From an uncultured Bacteroidales bacterium (GTDB lineage Bacteria; Bacteroidota; Bacteroidia; Bacteroidales; UBA932): 50,693 nucleotides of DNA. A model generated the notes under the pieces. The model ran no database searches. It saw nothing but the letters and a program-made list of their open reading frames with translations, and was not told the DNA's origin. Positions within the stretch are counted from its first letter, which is position 1. Every line of letters starts with the position of its first letter. Positions 1 through 8,200 of the stretch are shown one piece after another. Where the stretch lies: positions 1 through 50,693 of the forward strand of contig CAKUTA010000017.1 in NCBI GenBank assembly GCA_934691625.1. The letters are read 5' to 3'. Made by a program: the position numbers and the translations under genes.

Positions 1-118
1 TCTCCAAACGACATTGACGAGACTGATCTCACCATATTTTTACTCTTTTTCTCATTTTTTAATATAGTTCGTAATGCAAATCTATTAAGAATCTGTTTAA
101 TTTCATTGAGAAAGTCAG

Positions 119-126
119 TACCTTCG
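119..126 (+). promoter_or_regulatory. Possible -7 box for the NlpC/P60 gene
   Basis: TACCTTCG differs by one base from the Bacteroidota -7 consensus TAnnTTTG. It would give a leader of about 90 nt before the ATG at 224. No clear TTTG is seen at the -33 position, so support is weak. The 118 bases to the left hold no gene I can recognise. Confidence 0.3.
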
Positions 127-223
127 CAATGCTTCCGGTGAAAATGCCGGCAGAGGCCCGCATCCTTCACGGTGCAGGAGGAGCGGCGCAAATGTTTCTG
201 CACCAGGAAACACATCAGAAGAG

Positions 224-1213
224 ATGAGAAAGGCAATAATCCCTGTTCTGGCAGCATTGGTCCTGAGCCTAAGCGCTTCAGGGCAGCATAGATACGGAAT
301 AGTGAAATATTCGGCTGATTTCATGAGAACATCGCCCGACTATGAGTCAGGCCTGGAGACGCAGGCATTGATGGGGACACCGGTCGAAGTCATTGACAGC
401 AAAGGATATTGGCTAAAGATAAAGACTCCTGACCCATACACTGCATGGGCTACGGACATGGGCGTGGTCCAGATAGACAGCCTCCAGCTGCAGAACTACA
501 TAGCGGCTCCGAAATATATCTGCACATCGCTCTGGACTGAAATCCATGAGGCACCGGATGACGGGGCGCAGCGGATCAGCGACCTGGTGGCAGGAGACCT
601 TCTGATGACAGGGGCTAAAAGAAGAAATGCATTGAGGCATAAGACTTTTCTCAGCGTAGTCCTGCCTGACGGAAGGACAGGATACGTAAAGAGTCAGGAT
701 GTCATGAAATTCAGCTCCTGGGCAGAATCACGCAAAGCGACGCCAGAGAATGTGGTCGCCACCGCAAAGAGATTTCTTGGAACGCCCTACATGTGGGGCG
801 GCACATCGCCTAAGGGACTTGACTGCAGCGGGCTGACCAGGACCGCATTTTTTCTGAACGGTATTCTTCTGCACAGGAATGCATCACAGCAGGTGAAGGA
901 GGGAATAGAAGTTCCGCTCGACGGGTTCATCCCAGGAAAAAGCGAAGGGAATCTGAAGCCTGGTGACCTGATGTTCTTCGGAAAGAAGACAGAAGGCGGC
1001 GAAAAAGTGACACATGTGGCAATGTATATCGGCGGAGGGCGGATAATCCATTCCTCACATGAGGTAAGAATCAATTCGCTGAATCCCGCTGAGTCCGACT
1101 ACTACAGCGGGGCGACCAGGCTTCTGAGAGCACGGAGGATGTGCAACGGAAAAGGAGTTCCATACACTTCCATGAGAATTATTGACAGCCCTTATTATTT
1201 CCCGCAGGAGTAA
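224..1213 (+). CDS. Secreted SH3-domain NlpC/P60 cysteine peptidase (cell-wall hydrolase)
   Basis: Predicted periplasmic peptidoglycan hydrolase that cleaves stem-peptide bonds. The 329-residue protein begins with a signal peptide (hydrophobic residues 4-18, ending near Ala18-Ser19-Gly20). Two bacterial SH3-like segments follow (about 25-85 and 95-165). The C-terminal NlpC/P60 domain starts near residue 172. Its catalytic Cys201 is in LDCSGL, His264 in THVAMYIG, and the third polar residue is His276 in IIHSS. This order matches Bacteroidota NlpC/P60 enzymes that cleave gamma-D-Glu-diamino-acid bonds. The exact bond cut is inferred from the family. The gene stands alone, and a solo end of repeat R1 lies immediately after its stop codon. 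Confidence 0.9.
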   Translation: MRKAIIPVLAALVLSLSASGQHRYGIVKYSADFMRTSPDYESGLETQALMGTPVEVIDSKGYWLKIKTPDPYTAWATDMGVVQIDSLQLQNYIAAPKYICTSLWTEIHEAPDDGAQRISDLVAGDLLMTGAKRRNALRHKTFLSVVLPDGRTGYVKSQDVMKFSSWAESRKATPENVVATAKRFLGTPYMWGGTSPKGLDCSGLTRTAFFLNGILLHRNASQQVKEGIEVPLDGFIPGKSEGNLKPGDLMFFGKKTEGGEKVTHVAMYIGGGRIIHSSHEVRINSLNPAESDYYSGATRLLRARRMCNGKGVPYTSMRIIDSPYYFPQE

Positions 1214-1233
1214 TGAGAAGTTGTTTTGAAAAT
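1214..1233. repeat. R1 repeat, solo terminal fragment
   Basis: GAGAAGTTGTTTTGAAAAT, directly after the stop codon of the NlpC/P60 gene, matches the terminal inverted repeat of the R1 family (AGAAGCTGTTTTGAAAT) with few differences. No interior sequence or second end follows. It is either a decayed R1 copy or a chance match, but it sits where intact copies usually sit. Confidence 0.45.
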
Positions 1234-1265
1234 CGGCAGATGGTGGATATTGACAAAATTTTAAC

Positions 1266-1273
1266 TACCTTTG
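1266..1273 (+). promoter_or_regulatory. -7 box for the 95-residue conserved gene
   Basis: TACCTTTG is a perfect TAnnTTTG match. A start about 7 bp downstream gives a leader of roughly 77 nt to the ATG at 1357. The leader is GC-rich and holds short self-complementary segments (for example around GCGCC/GGCGG). The -33 box is not clear. Confidence 0.5.
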
Positions 1274-1356
1274 CATCGCAGCAGCGCCTAACTGGCGGGA
1301 ACTCCGCGGGGCAATGCGCCGCAGCATTGATATTGACTCATTAATTCTTTAATACT

Positions 1357-1644
1357 ATGAATCTTAGAGATTTCAAAAAAGACGTGGAGTATTTTGTCGG
1401 CGAGTTCGTTGATGACTGCTCTCTCTTCCTCACCCTCAACCCTCACAAGAGCACGGACAAGATCGCGGAGATCATCAGCGAGGCTGTGGATCTTTACAAC
1501 GATCTGAAGGACAAGGCTAATGCCAAGGTTGAGCAGAAGCAGAGAAAGGCATGGTTCGCCGGACTCCGTAAAGAGATGTTCGAGAAGACAGATGCTCTCT
1601 ACGAGAAGCTCAGCGCAGTAGTTGCAGCAAAGGACGGCGAATAG
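1357..1644 (+). CDS. Conserved small acidic helical protein, function unknown
   Basis: A 95-residue protein with no signal peptide or membrane segment, rich in Lys and Glu/Asp and predicted to be helical throughout. It has its own consensus -7 box and a strong terminator 20 nt after the stop, so it is a single-gene transcription unit. Codon use resembles well-expressed neighbours such as galE and the NifU-like gene (many CTC, AAG, GAG and ATC codons). That suggests substantial expression. I do not recognise a family with a known role, and cytoplasmic location is inferred only from the absence of export signals. Confidence 0.8.
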   Translation: MNLRDFKKDVEYFVGEFVDDCSLFLTLNPHKSTDKIAEIISEAVDLYNDLKDKANAKVEQKQRKAWFAGLRKEMFEKTDALYEKLSAVVAAKDGE

Positions 1645-1664
1645 TCTTGCACCTGAAAGATAAG

Positions 1665-1705
1665 CAAGGACGACTGGAGATTTTCCGGTCGTCCTTGTTT
1701 TCGTT
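1665..1705 (+). terminator. Rho-independent terminator
   Basis: A perfect 10-bp stem, CAAGGACGAC (1665-1674) paired with GTCGTCCTTG (1688-1697), has a 13-nt loop and is followed by a T-rich run. It ends the unit starting at 1266. Confidence 0.85.
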
Positions 1706-2153
1706 ATGAGGCTTGATCACGAAGCTGGATATCGGAACATCTCGGCCTTGGCGTTTAGCGTGGCGGTGTGATGATGCCGATGAGAAAACGGAACCTCCCG
1801 GCTTTTACATTTTAAGCTAAACAGCTGTATAATATGCAATTACCGAAACATCAAGATGCCAAGACCACGATAAAAACATAGGTCTTGGCTTTCTAGCACG
1901 ACACCACAGCCAGCACTAATACATTAAAATACAGCCAATTACGCCAACATATAAGCACCATACCCGATGCCAAGAGGGTCGAAAATGGAGTGGCGTTCCG
2001 AGCGGATTCATGATGTTGGCGCCCGCCCTCCTCTTCGCACCTGGCAAAAAACTGTGTGACGTATCTGGCAAACATGATAGACTGCAGGAGGTCGTCCCCG
2101 ATACCATTGCCAAAAACAGCGCTAAGTGTCCAGCGTCTCCGAGACGAAGTGAC
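1706..2153. other. Gene-free stretch holding decayed unit R3
   Basis: About 450 bp without a convincing gene. On the minus strand, short open stretches between about 1893 and 2135 change frame and look like the remains of a small protein gene ending in a hydrophobic tail. Immediately beyond its stop codon, towards lower coordinates, is the R3 hairpin. No promoter or start is evident, so I treat it as a relic. Confidence 0.5.
1793..1925. repeat. R3 repeat, copy A (hairpin plus decayed ORF tail)
   Basis: This stretch resembles 47452-47595. Both share ACCTCC-GGCTT, CATTTTA, a hairpin around ATAAAAACA with CCAAG/CTTGG arms, and CTAATACA at the right end. In this copy the stem is GCCAAGACC (1858-1866) paired with GGTCTTGGC (about 1882-1890). 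Read on the minus strand, the order is end of a small ORF with a hydrophobic C-terminus, then the hairpin. That fits a gene 3' end with its terminator copied to two places. Confidence 0.5.
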
Positions 2154-2690
2154 CTAGAACCTTAGATACAGCCCCACGCCATTGCGGGTCGGGCCGAAGT
2201 TCAGCGAAAGGCGATATTGGTCATTGCTATTCAGCGCATCAATGACATTCCGCATCCGGTTTCTTCCAGCAAGGAAAGTAGGGAGGCCGACAGTGGCAAC
2301 CGGGATGCCAACCGCTGCCAATATCGCCCCACCATAATACCAGCAAGCGATAAATATGTCACTGATAGGATCATTAGCAAAAGTGTCCATAAGGCAACCA
2401 ACGGACGCAGCGACAGCACCTGCAGCCGCAAATCCACCGCCTACAAACAAAAGGACCTTCCCGGTCGTCCGGAGACGGCGCCCTCTGACAAATGAAGAAT
2501 ACAGATTCTCCGGAAAGATGCTCTTCATCTGTTCCGCAGTCAGCTTTATGCCATTTGCCAGGACATCTCCCCTGCTGACAGTATAGGGACCAGATACGTA
2601 TACATCGGAAGAGTCCGCATAACTCTGTGCAGATGCCGCGATGCAGATTGCGGACAGGAATAAGGCGAGAAGCAATTTTTTCGTAATCAT
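2154..2690 (-). CDS. Secreted or membrane-associated hypothetical protein
   Basis: A 178-residue protein read from the ATG at 2690 (MITKKLLLALFLS), chosen because it starts a good signal peptide ending near Ala-Ser-Ala-Gln. The middle has two Gly/Ala-rich hydrophobic stretches, around FVGGGFAAAGAVAASVGC and YYGGAILAAVGIPVATVGL, likely a helical hairpin in the membrane. The C-terminus ends in an aromatic residue (YLRF), and the last 25 residues could be amphipathic strands. It lies 47 nt after the PBP4 gene on the same strand and may share its transcript. I do not recognise the family. Confidence 0.7.
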   Translation of the reverse strand: MITKKLLLALFLSAICIAASAQSYADSSDVYVSGPYTVSRGDVLANGIKLTAEQMKSIFPENLYSSFVRGRRLRTTGKVLLFVGGGFAAAGAVAASVGCLMDTFANDPISDIFIACWYYGGAILAAVGIPVATVGLPTFLAGRNRMRNVIDALNSNDQYRLSLNFGPTRNGVGLYLRF

Positions 2691-2737
2691 ACAGATATAG
2701 ATGAAAAACCGGCGCTGAATGTTGCATGAAAAGCTGA

Positions 2738-4276
2738 TTATCTGCATAGCAGAGGAATCAATGTGTCAATGAAGCGACGCACAGCTGCAGAGTCCCCGAC
2801 AATGTTGTTCGTCATTATGGAAAGCACGATGGTGCTGTCCGGAATGGCGTCTGATTTCCCGGTGCCTGAGGCTGGCAGGATGTAGCCGGAATAGCATAGG
2901 ACACCGTTCATCGAGCCGCTTTTCATGCGGACACGGCGGCGCAGGGCATCCGGGCATGACTTCAGGCGGGTGGGTCCACCTGCAACAGCGATTGTGGACA
3001 GGTAACGTTCAGCATGACGGGACGTGGCCATTGCCCCCAGAAAGCGGCATAAGAAGTCTGGAGACATGTAGTCATGGCGTGCAAGCCCGCTGCCGTCCAC
3101 CATCCTGACGCCATAGCCGCTGTCAACTCCAAGGCTATCCAGCTCCCTGATTATCACCACGCCGCAGGAATCATAGGAAGCGGAGCCTGTACGCTCTTTC
3201 GCCAGCATACGGAGCAATGTCTCCGCATAGAAGTTGTCGCTCCTGCTGTTCGTGACCTTCGCTATTTCAGCCACCGACGGGGAGCGGAATGTACCTATAA
3301 TATGAAGCGATGACGGCTCTGCCGCAGGACGTGACGAAATCGCAAGCGGCTCACGGACAAGAGCATCCGCCGTCCTCACATTGCCATACCCGTCCACATC
3401 CGCCGCTCCTTCCGCAGCGATGCCATGTCCGCGCAGATATCCGAGAAAGTTCCATGCGCATGTCAATGCTCCGAACTTGTTGCTGCACTGCTCCTGGCAC
3501 TTGCCTTTGTCCAGTGCCAGAGAGCCACGCAGCTCCGCCACAGGAGCCATATCTGTATTGAACAGATAAAGATTGTCGCCTGTCCCGGCGCGCGAAGTGA
3601 CTGCATTGACACGGAACTTCAGCCAAGGCGTCTGCGGATACCAGGCATAAGCATTGACTTTAGCCCCCACTGAAGTAGGTTCAGCATTGATAATCTGGAC
3701 ATTGCGGTTGAAGCACAGCCCGTTTCCTCCGGCGCCGAAGTCCGTTCCGAGGTCATTGTACGACCAGTTCTCATTCTCTACCGGTCCGTCGAAGAAGCGT
3801 CCGTCGCCTATGACAAGGCCGGAAATCCTGTGTATCCCCGCCTGCGTCAATGCCCTTTTCCACATTGCGAACAGGCTGTCACGGGGCGGTGCCATCATGT
3901 CGCCTGACGCGATAGTCGGATCTCCGCCGCCCTCTATATACAGGTCGCCATGAAGTGTCCCGCCGCTTATATGCCCGGTATATCCGAGCCTTGTCCGGAA
4001 CCTGTATCCAGGGCCTAGCCCATTGATAGCCAATCCTGTAGTTATCAGCTTGGTGTTGGATGCCGGAACCATTTTCCTGAGGCTTCCGCACTCCGCCAGA
4101 GTGTCCCCTTTCAATGTCACCGCCAGGATGCCCACGAGTCCGGAGCGGAAAGGCTCCTCCTTCATCTTCGCGTCAATGTATTTCTGCGCCGCCGTCACCT
4201 GGCGTCCGGAAGGCTGCGCGACAATGCCGACGGACATCAGCATTGACATCGCTATTATTATATATCTCTTCTTCAT
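2738..4276 (-). CDS. dacB: D-alanyl-D-alanine carboxypeptidase/endopeptidase, PBP4 (S13) family
   Basis: Low-molecular-weight penicillin-binding protein that trims or opens peptide cross-links in peptidoglycan in the periplasm. The start is the ATG at 4276, which heads a signal peptide (MKKRYIIIAMSMLMSVGIVAQ). All three active-site motifs are present: SxxK in PASNTKLI (Ser about residue 73), SxN in SRSDNFYAE, and KSG in VRMKSGSM near the C-terminus. The length of 512 residues is normal for S13 enzymes, which carry a long insertion between the first two motifs. Its promoter diverges from that of galE. The 2154-2690 gene follows on the same strand. Confidence 0.92.
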   Translation of the reverse strand: MKKRYIIIAMSMLMSVGIVAQPSGRQVTAAQKYIDAKMKEEPFRSGLVGILAVTLKGDTLAECGSLRKMVPASNTKLITTGLAINGLGPGYRFRTRLGYTGHISGGTLHGDLYIEGGGDPTIASGDMMAPPRDSLFAMWKRALTQAGIHRISGLVIGDGRFFDGPVENENWSYNDLGTDFGAGGNGLCFNRNVQIINAEPTSVGAKVNAYAWYPQTPWLKFRVNAVTSRAGTGDNLYLFNTDMAPVAELRGSLALDKGKCQEQCSNKFGALTCAWNFLGYLRGHGIAAEGAADVDGYGNVRTADALVREPLAISSRPAAEPSSLHIIGTFRSPSVAEIAKVTNSRSDNFYAETLLRMLAKERTGSASYDSCGVVIIRELDSLGVDSGYGVRMVDGSGLARHDYMSPDFLCRFLGAMATSRHAERYLSTIAVAGGPTRLKSCPDALRRRVRMKSGSMNGVLCYSGYILPASGTGKSDAIPDSTIVLSIMTNNIVGDSAAVRRFIDTLIPLLCR

Positions 4277-4320
4277 TGTATTCAGTAAAAAGTTTCCCGT
4301 CAATATCCCGTCAATATCTG

Positions 4321-4328
4321 CAAAGTTA
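4321..4328 (-). promoter_or_regulatory. -7 box for dacB
   Basis: On the minus strand this reads TAACTTTG, a TAnnTTTG match 45 nt upstream of the dacB ATG. It lies back to back with the galE box at 4354-4361. Confidence 0.5.
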
Positions 4329-4353
4329 GATAAAGTTTTTTCTCATTTTTGCC

Positions 4354-4361
4354 TATATTTG
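4354..4361 (+). promoter_or_regulatory. -7 box for galE
   Basis: TATATTTG is a perfect TAnnTTTG match. It predicts a leader of about 77 nt to the galE ATG at 4445. No obvious -33 TTTG is seen at the expected distance. Confidence 0.55.
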
Positions 4362-4444
4362 TGAGCTGTAGGCGAAGTTCCGGATTTTCATCCACGAAAG
4401 CCTGAGGCCAAGCTTACAGATGGACATAAACAAATAACTGAAAT

Positions 4445-5512
4445 ATGAGCAAAAGAGTTCTTGTGTCAGGCGGTGCCGGATTCATCGGCAGCCACGTGAC
4501 AGTCGAATTGATTCAGGCCGGTTACGATGTAGTAGTTGCGGACAACATGTCCAACTGCGACATGACCTGTTTCGAAGGTGTTAAGAAAATCACAGGAAAA
4601 GAGGACATCCCGTTCATCAAGATGGACTTCTGCGACCTGGATGCTGTGAACAAGCTGTTTTCGGAATTCCAGATTGACGCGGTCATCCATTTCGCAGCGT
4701 TCAAGGCTGTGGGAGAGTCTGTTGCAGAGCCTGTAAAATACTATCAGAACAACCTCTCTTCATTCCTTAATGTAATCGAGGCCGCACGCACCCATGGCGG
4801 ATGCAATGTGCTGTTCTCATCTTCAGCCACCGTCTATGGCGAGCCTGAGAAGCTCCCTGTGACAGAGGAGTCTCCGCGCCAGCCTGCGACATCACCTTAC
4901 GGCAACACAAAGCAGATCTGCGAGGATATCCTCCGCGATTCTGTGAAAGCCTATGCAAGATATGGCTCTGAGGTCACCCCAGGTGTCCACAAGGAGGGCT
5001 GCATCAAGGGTATTGCACTCAGATATTTCAACCCTATCGGAGCTCATCCTTCTGCACTTATCGGAGAACTTCCTAGAGGCGTGCCTAACAACCTCGTTCC
5101 GTTCATCACACAGACCGCTATCGGAAAGCGCGAGTGCCTGAGCATCTTCGGCAATGACTATCCTACCCCTGACGGAACATGCCAGAGGGACTACATTGAT
5201 ATCGTCGATCTCGCCAAGGCTCACGTATATGCTGTTGCAAGAATGCTTGACGGCAAGATGGAGAAGGACTACGAGATCTTCAACATCGGCACAGGCCGTC
5301 CGGTTTCCGTGCTTGAGCTTGTCAATGCCTTCGAGAAGGTGAACGGTGTCAAGCTGAACTACAAGTTCGCTCCACGCCGCGCAGGAGATGTCACTGCCAT
5401 CTGGGCAGATCCGTCCCTCGCAAACAAGAAACTCGGCTGGAAGGCAGAGCGCACTGTAGAGCAGACACTTGCTTCCGCATGGGCTTGGGAGAAGCATCTT
5501 GCAGGTAAATAA
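4445..5512 (+). CDS. galE: UDP-glucose 4-epimerase
   Basis: Interconverts UDP-glucose and UDP-galactose with bound NAD, supplying galactose for catabolism and surface glycans. The 355-residue short-chain dehydrogenase-type protein has the NAD-binding GGAGFIGSH motif at residues 9-17. The catalytic Ser region is FSSSATVYGEP and the YxxxK pair is in SPYGNTKQ. The substrate domain includes the GalE-typical LRYFNPIGAHPS. It is slightly longer than the E. coli enzyme because of an insertion (around SVKAYARYGSEVTPGVHKEGC). It is a single-gene unit with its own promoter and a strong terminator. Confidence 0.95.
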   Translation: MSKRVLVSGGAGFIGSHVTVELIQAGYDVVVADNMSNCDMTCFEGVKKITGKEDIPFIKMDFCDLDAVNKLFSEFQIDAVIHFAAFKAVGESVAEPVKYYQNNLSSFLNVIEAARTHGGCNVLFSSSATVYGEPEKLPVTEESPRQPATSPYGNTKQICEDILRDSVKAYARYGSEVTPGVHKEGCIKGIALRYFNPIGAHPSALIGELPRGVPNNLVPFITQTAIGKRECLSIFGNDYPTPDGTCQRDYIDIVDLAKAHVYAVARMLDGKMEKDYEIFNIGTGRPVSVLELVNAFEKVNGVKLNYKFAPRRAGDVTAIWADPSLANKKLGWKAERTVEQTLASAWAWEKHLAGK

Positions 5513-5540
5513 GTCTTCGGATCCGGAGAATAAATAAGGG

Positions 5541-5580
5541 AACGTTGCATGAACAGTCAGCTATTCATGCAACGTTTTCG
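5541..5580 (+). terminator. Rho-independent terminator of galE
   Basis: A perfect 13-bp stem, AACGTTGCATGAA (5541-5553) with TTCATGCAACGTT (5564-5576), is followed by a short T-rich tail. It rules out a start codon for the next gene at 5545, inside the hairpin. Confidence 0.85.
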
Positions 5581-5588
5581 TATATTGG
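5581..5588 (+). promoter_or_regulatory. Possible -7 box for the lipoprotein/rSAM pair
   Basis: TATATTGG differs from TAnnTTTG by one base and follows the galE terminator. A start near 5595 leaves about 55 nt before the ATG at 5650. Confidence 0.35.
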
Positions 5589-5649
5589 AGCATTATTAGA
5601 GATGCGGCTCCATGTTGCCGCAGATGTGTATAATATAATGTCAATGCTT

Positions 5650-6123
5650 ATGAGACAAAAGATTACCTACTGGATAGAGTATCTGACAGGATGCATCCTG
5701 TCACTTCTGGGCTTTTCCGCATGCAACGGCGAAGGCTGGGGCAGCATGCCAGTTGAATATGGCTGTCCTAACGCAGACTACAAGGTGATAGGCACAGTGA
5801 CCGACAAGAGCGGAAATCCTCTGAAAGGGATCCAGGTGGAAAGCGAGGAGACCATCAAAGGCAGCCAGGAGCCTCTGAAGAGCACCGCCCTTACCGACGC
5901 CGAGGGAAAGTTCACGATCATCTCTGGAAATTCATTTCCGATGGACAGGACATTGGATGTGGTGTTCACCGACATTGACGGCCCGGAAAACGGCGGAGAC
6001 TTCGAGACGGAATCCGTAAAGGGAGCCGTGTACAAGCAGACGAAAGACGGTGACCATCACTGGTATGAGGGGGAATTCACAGCCGATGTGTCAGTCGCAT
6101 TGAAAAAGAAGGCATCGAAATGA
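5650..6123 (+). CDS. Radical SAM-associated putative lipoprotein (TIGR04134-like)
   Basis: A 157-residue exported protein that appears to be the partner of the radical SAM enzyme starting inside its stop codon. The ATG at 5650 is chosen because upstream in-frame starts fall in or near the galE terminator and because this length matches the family (about 150 residues). In-frame ATGs at 5638 and 5644 are also possible. The N-terminus is hydrophobic (YLTGCILSLLGFSAC) with a candidate lipobox cysteine at residue 25. A conserved segment EYGCPNADYKVIGTVTDKSG then leads into a carboxypeptidase-regulatory-like beta-sandwich. The resemblance to the named rSAM/lipoprotein family comes from memory of its sequence pattern. 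Its biochemical role is not established. Confidence 0.75.
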   Translation: MRQKITYWIEYLTGCILSLLGFSACNGEGWGSMPVEYGCPNADYKVIGTVTDKSGNPLKGIQVESEETIKGSQEPLKSTALTDAEGKFTIISGNSFPMDRTLDVVFTDIDGPENGGDFETESVKGAVYKQTKDGDHHWYEGEFTADVSVALKKKASK

Positions 6124-7184
6124 CGGCTCCTGACCTTAGGCACAGGGTTGCCCTGGAGTTGAACCGCGTAATGACGCAGAGGATGATAAAGGATCACCCT
6201 CTGCGTCAGCTTTTCTGGGAATGTACGCTAAGATGCAATCTGCATTGCCGGCATTGCGGAAGCGACTGCAAGAACATATCCTCAGTCAAGGACATGCCGA
6301 AGGAAGACTTCCTGCGCGTGCTGGACGATGTGGCAGCAAGGACAGACCCGCATAAGGTGATGGTGGTCATCACAGGAGGAGAGCCACTCATGCGTCCCGA
6401 CCTGGAAGAATGTGGAAGGGCAATTTATGAGAAAGGGTTCCCATGGGGGATGGTCTCCAACGGATTCGCATTGACCCTCGGCAGGCTTGAGCGCCTTCTT
6501 GGCAGCGGTCTCAGGTCCATCACGATCAGCCTGGACGGTATAGGGGACGACCACGAATGGATGCGTGGTGTGTCTGGAAGCTTCCGACGTGCTGCAGATG
6601 CTATAGCTATGGTTTCAGCTGTCCCTGACCTGGTCTCGGATGTCGTCACATGCGTAAACAGGAGAAACTATGATAAGCTGGAGTCCATCAGCGAGTTCCT
6701 GTGGTCCCTAGGTGCCCGCGCATGGAGGCTGTTCACGGTCTTCCCTGTAGGAAGGGCGGCTGAGGATCCGGAGTTGCAGCTGGACAGCGGGCAATTCAGG
6801 GGGCTGATGGAATATATCAAGGCGTCACGCAAGGCAGGGCTCAATGTGAGCTACGGCTGCGAGGGCTTTCTGGGGAACTACGAGGGTGATGTCAGGAGTA
6901 ATTTCTTTTTCTGCAATGCAGGAGTCACCACTGGTTCCGTGCTTGCCGACGGCTCCATCTCGGCGTGTCCGAGCATAAGGGCGGACTACCATCAGGGCAG
7001 CATCTACAATGACAACTTCATGGGTGTCTGGGAAGAGCGGTTCAGGCCATACCGCGACAGGGAGTGGATGCGTACAGAAGAATGCGGCAGCTGCAGATGG
7101 TTCCGCTACTGCCGTGGAAACGGGATGCATCTGCGCGATGCCGACGGCAGACTTATCCTATGTCATCTGAAACGCCTCGGATAG
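6120..7184 (+). CDS. Radical SAM/SPASM enzyme of the rSAM-lipoprotein system (TIGR04133-like)
   Basis: A 354-residue radical SAM protein. The SAM-binding [4Fe-4S] motif CX3CX2C is at Cys39, Cys43 and Cys46 (RCNLHCRHC), followed by the GGEP motif (VVITGGEPLMRPDL). The C-terminal SPASM-type region has many cysteines for auxiliary clusters: CNAGVTTGS, ISACPS, EECGSCRWFRYCRGN and a final LCHL. SPASM enzymes typically modify peptides or proteins. The start codon overlaps the stop of the preceding lipoprotein gene (ATGA), so the two are translationally coupled and the lipoprotein is the obvious candidate partner or substrate. No peptidase or transporter is adjacent. An R1 repeat follows the stop by 36 nt. 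Confidence 0.88.
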   Translation: MTAPDLRHRVALELNRVMTQRMIKDHPLRQLFWECTLRCNLHCRHCGSDCKNISSVKDMPKEDFLRVLDDVAARTDPHKVMVVITGGEPLMRPDLEECGRAIYEKGFPWGMVSNGFALTLGRLERLLGSGLRSITISLDGIGDDHEWMRGVSGSFRRAADAIAMVSAVPDLVSDVVTCVNRRNYDKLESISEFLWSLGARAWRLFTVFPVGRAAEDPELQLDSGQFRGLMEYIKASRKAGLNVSYGCEGFLGNYEGDVRSNFFFCNAGVTTGSVLADGSISACPSIRADYHQGSIYNDNFMGVWEERFRPYRDREWMRTEECGSCRWFRYCRGNGMHLRDADGRLILCHLKRLG

Positions 7185-7219
7185 GAGTCCACCGCAAGAC
7201 ACTCCAGCGAAGGTTACTA

Positions 7220-7382
7220 AGAAGCTGTTTTGAAATTATTATCTGAAGGTTTGAGAGGAAAAGACTTCAGATTCGACCGTGGATTCAGGGAAGATAGCTG
7301 TGCCTATCTGACCTGAAGACCCGGGAAGAAGATGAAGGAATTTTACATCAAACAACTTTTTAATAATTTCAAAACAGCTTCT
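7220..7382. repeat. R1 repeat, full-length copy 1
   Basis: A 163-bp element whose outermost 22 bp (7220-7241, beginning AGAAGCTGTTTTGAAAT) are a perfect inverted repeat of 7361-7382. The interior matches copies at 22519-22680 and 31238-31400 in the opposite orientation. TAA lies immediately outside GAAGC/GCTTC on both sides, which could be a 3-bp target duplication. There is no coding capacity. It fills most of the 317-bp gap between the rSAM gene and the NifU-like gene and could act as a terminator hairpin. Confidence 0.9.
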
Positions 7383-7501
7383 AAACCGCTTTACAGGCAG
7401 GCTATCACAACAAATGATGATAATCTGCCTGAATTTTTACAGGCTTATCCCAAAAAATGATTAAATTCGCGCAGCGAAACATAAACTCATTATTCTAGAA
7501 T

Positions 7502-8194
7502 ATGATTTACACACAAGAAGTGCAGCACATGTGCTGCGTTGCAAAGGGCGCTAACCACGCCAATGCTCCTATCCCTGAAGAGGGCAAGTGGGTGCATTCA
7601 AAGGAAATCAAGGACATCTCCGGCCTTACACACGGTATCGGCTGGTGTGCTCCTCAGCAGGGCGCCTGCAAACTTACGCTCAATGTGAAGGACGGCATCA
7701 TCGAAGAGGCTCTCGTAGAGACCATCGGATGCTCAGGCATGACACATTCAGCTGCAATGGCATCTGAAATCCTTCCAGGCAAGACTCTTCTCGAGGCGCT
7801 CAATACAGACCTCGTATGCGATGCAATCAATACCGCAATGCGTGAGCTCTTCCTCCAGATTGTCTATGGCCGTACCCAGTCTGCCTTCTCTGAAGGCGGT
7901 CTTCCTGTAGGCGGTTCTCTCGAGGATCTCGGAAAGAACCTCCGCAGCCAGGTAGGTACAATGTTCGGCACCAAGGCAAAGGGCAGCCGCTACCTCGAGA
8001 TGACAGAGGGCTACTGCACCAAGATGGCGCTCGATGCAAACAATGAAGTTATCGGCTACGAATTCGTGAACCTCGGAAAGCTTATGGACGCTCTCAAGGG
8101 CGGCGCTACAGGCCCTGAGGCTATCGAGAAGGCCAAAGGTACCTACGGCCGTTTCAAGGACGCAGTTAAGTATATTGACCCACGTAAAGAGTAA
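7502..8194 (+). CDS. NifU-like iron-sulfur cluster scaffold protein
   Basis: A 230-residue cytoplasmic protein with a NifU/IscU N-terminal-type domain. Candidate cluster ligands are the cysteines in MCCVAKG, GWCAPQQGAC and ETIGCSGMTHSAAMASEIL; the last resembles the second cysteine motif of IscU-type scaffolds. The C-terminal third (from about SRYLEMTEGYCTKMALD) is an extension beyond the classical domain. The next gene begins 6 nt after its stop and encodes the GGGtGRT protein. This fixed pairing in Bacteroidota and Clostridia suggests one complex or pathway. Codon use indicates high expression. Scaffold function is inferred from the fold. The pair's actual target is unknown. Confidence 0.8.
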   Translation: MIYTQEVQHMCCVAKGANHANAPIPEEGKWVHSKEIKDISGLTHGIGWCAPQQGACKLTLNVKDGIIEEALVETIGCSGMTHSAAMASEILPGKTLLEALNTDLVCDAINTAMRELFLQIVYGRTQSAFSEGGLPVGGSLEDLGKNLRSQVGTMFGTKAKGSRYLEMTEGYCTKMALDANNEVIGYEFVNLGKLMDALKGGATGPEAIEKAKGTYGRFKDAVKYIDPRKE

Positions 8195-8200
8195 GAGAAC

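Noticed and set aside
4892..5497. 201-codon open frame on the minus strand
   Set aside because: Entirely antisense to galE, whose motifs and codon use are unambiguous. The translation has no recognisable domain.
5545..5650. Longer start for the rSAM-associated lipoprotein at 5545
   Set aside because: That codon lies inside the galE terminator hairpin, and the added residues destroy the exported N-terminus.
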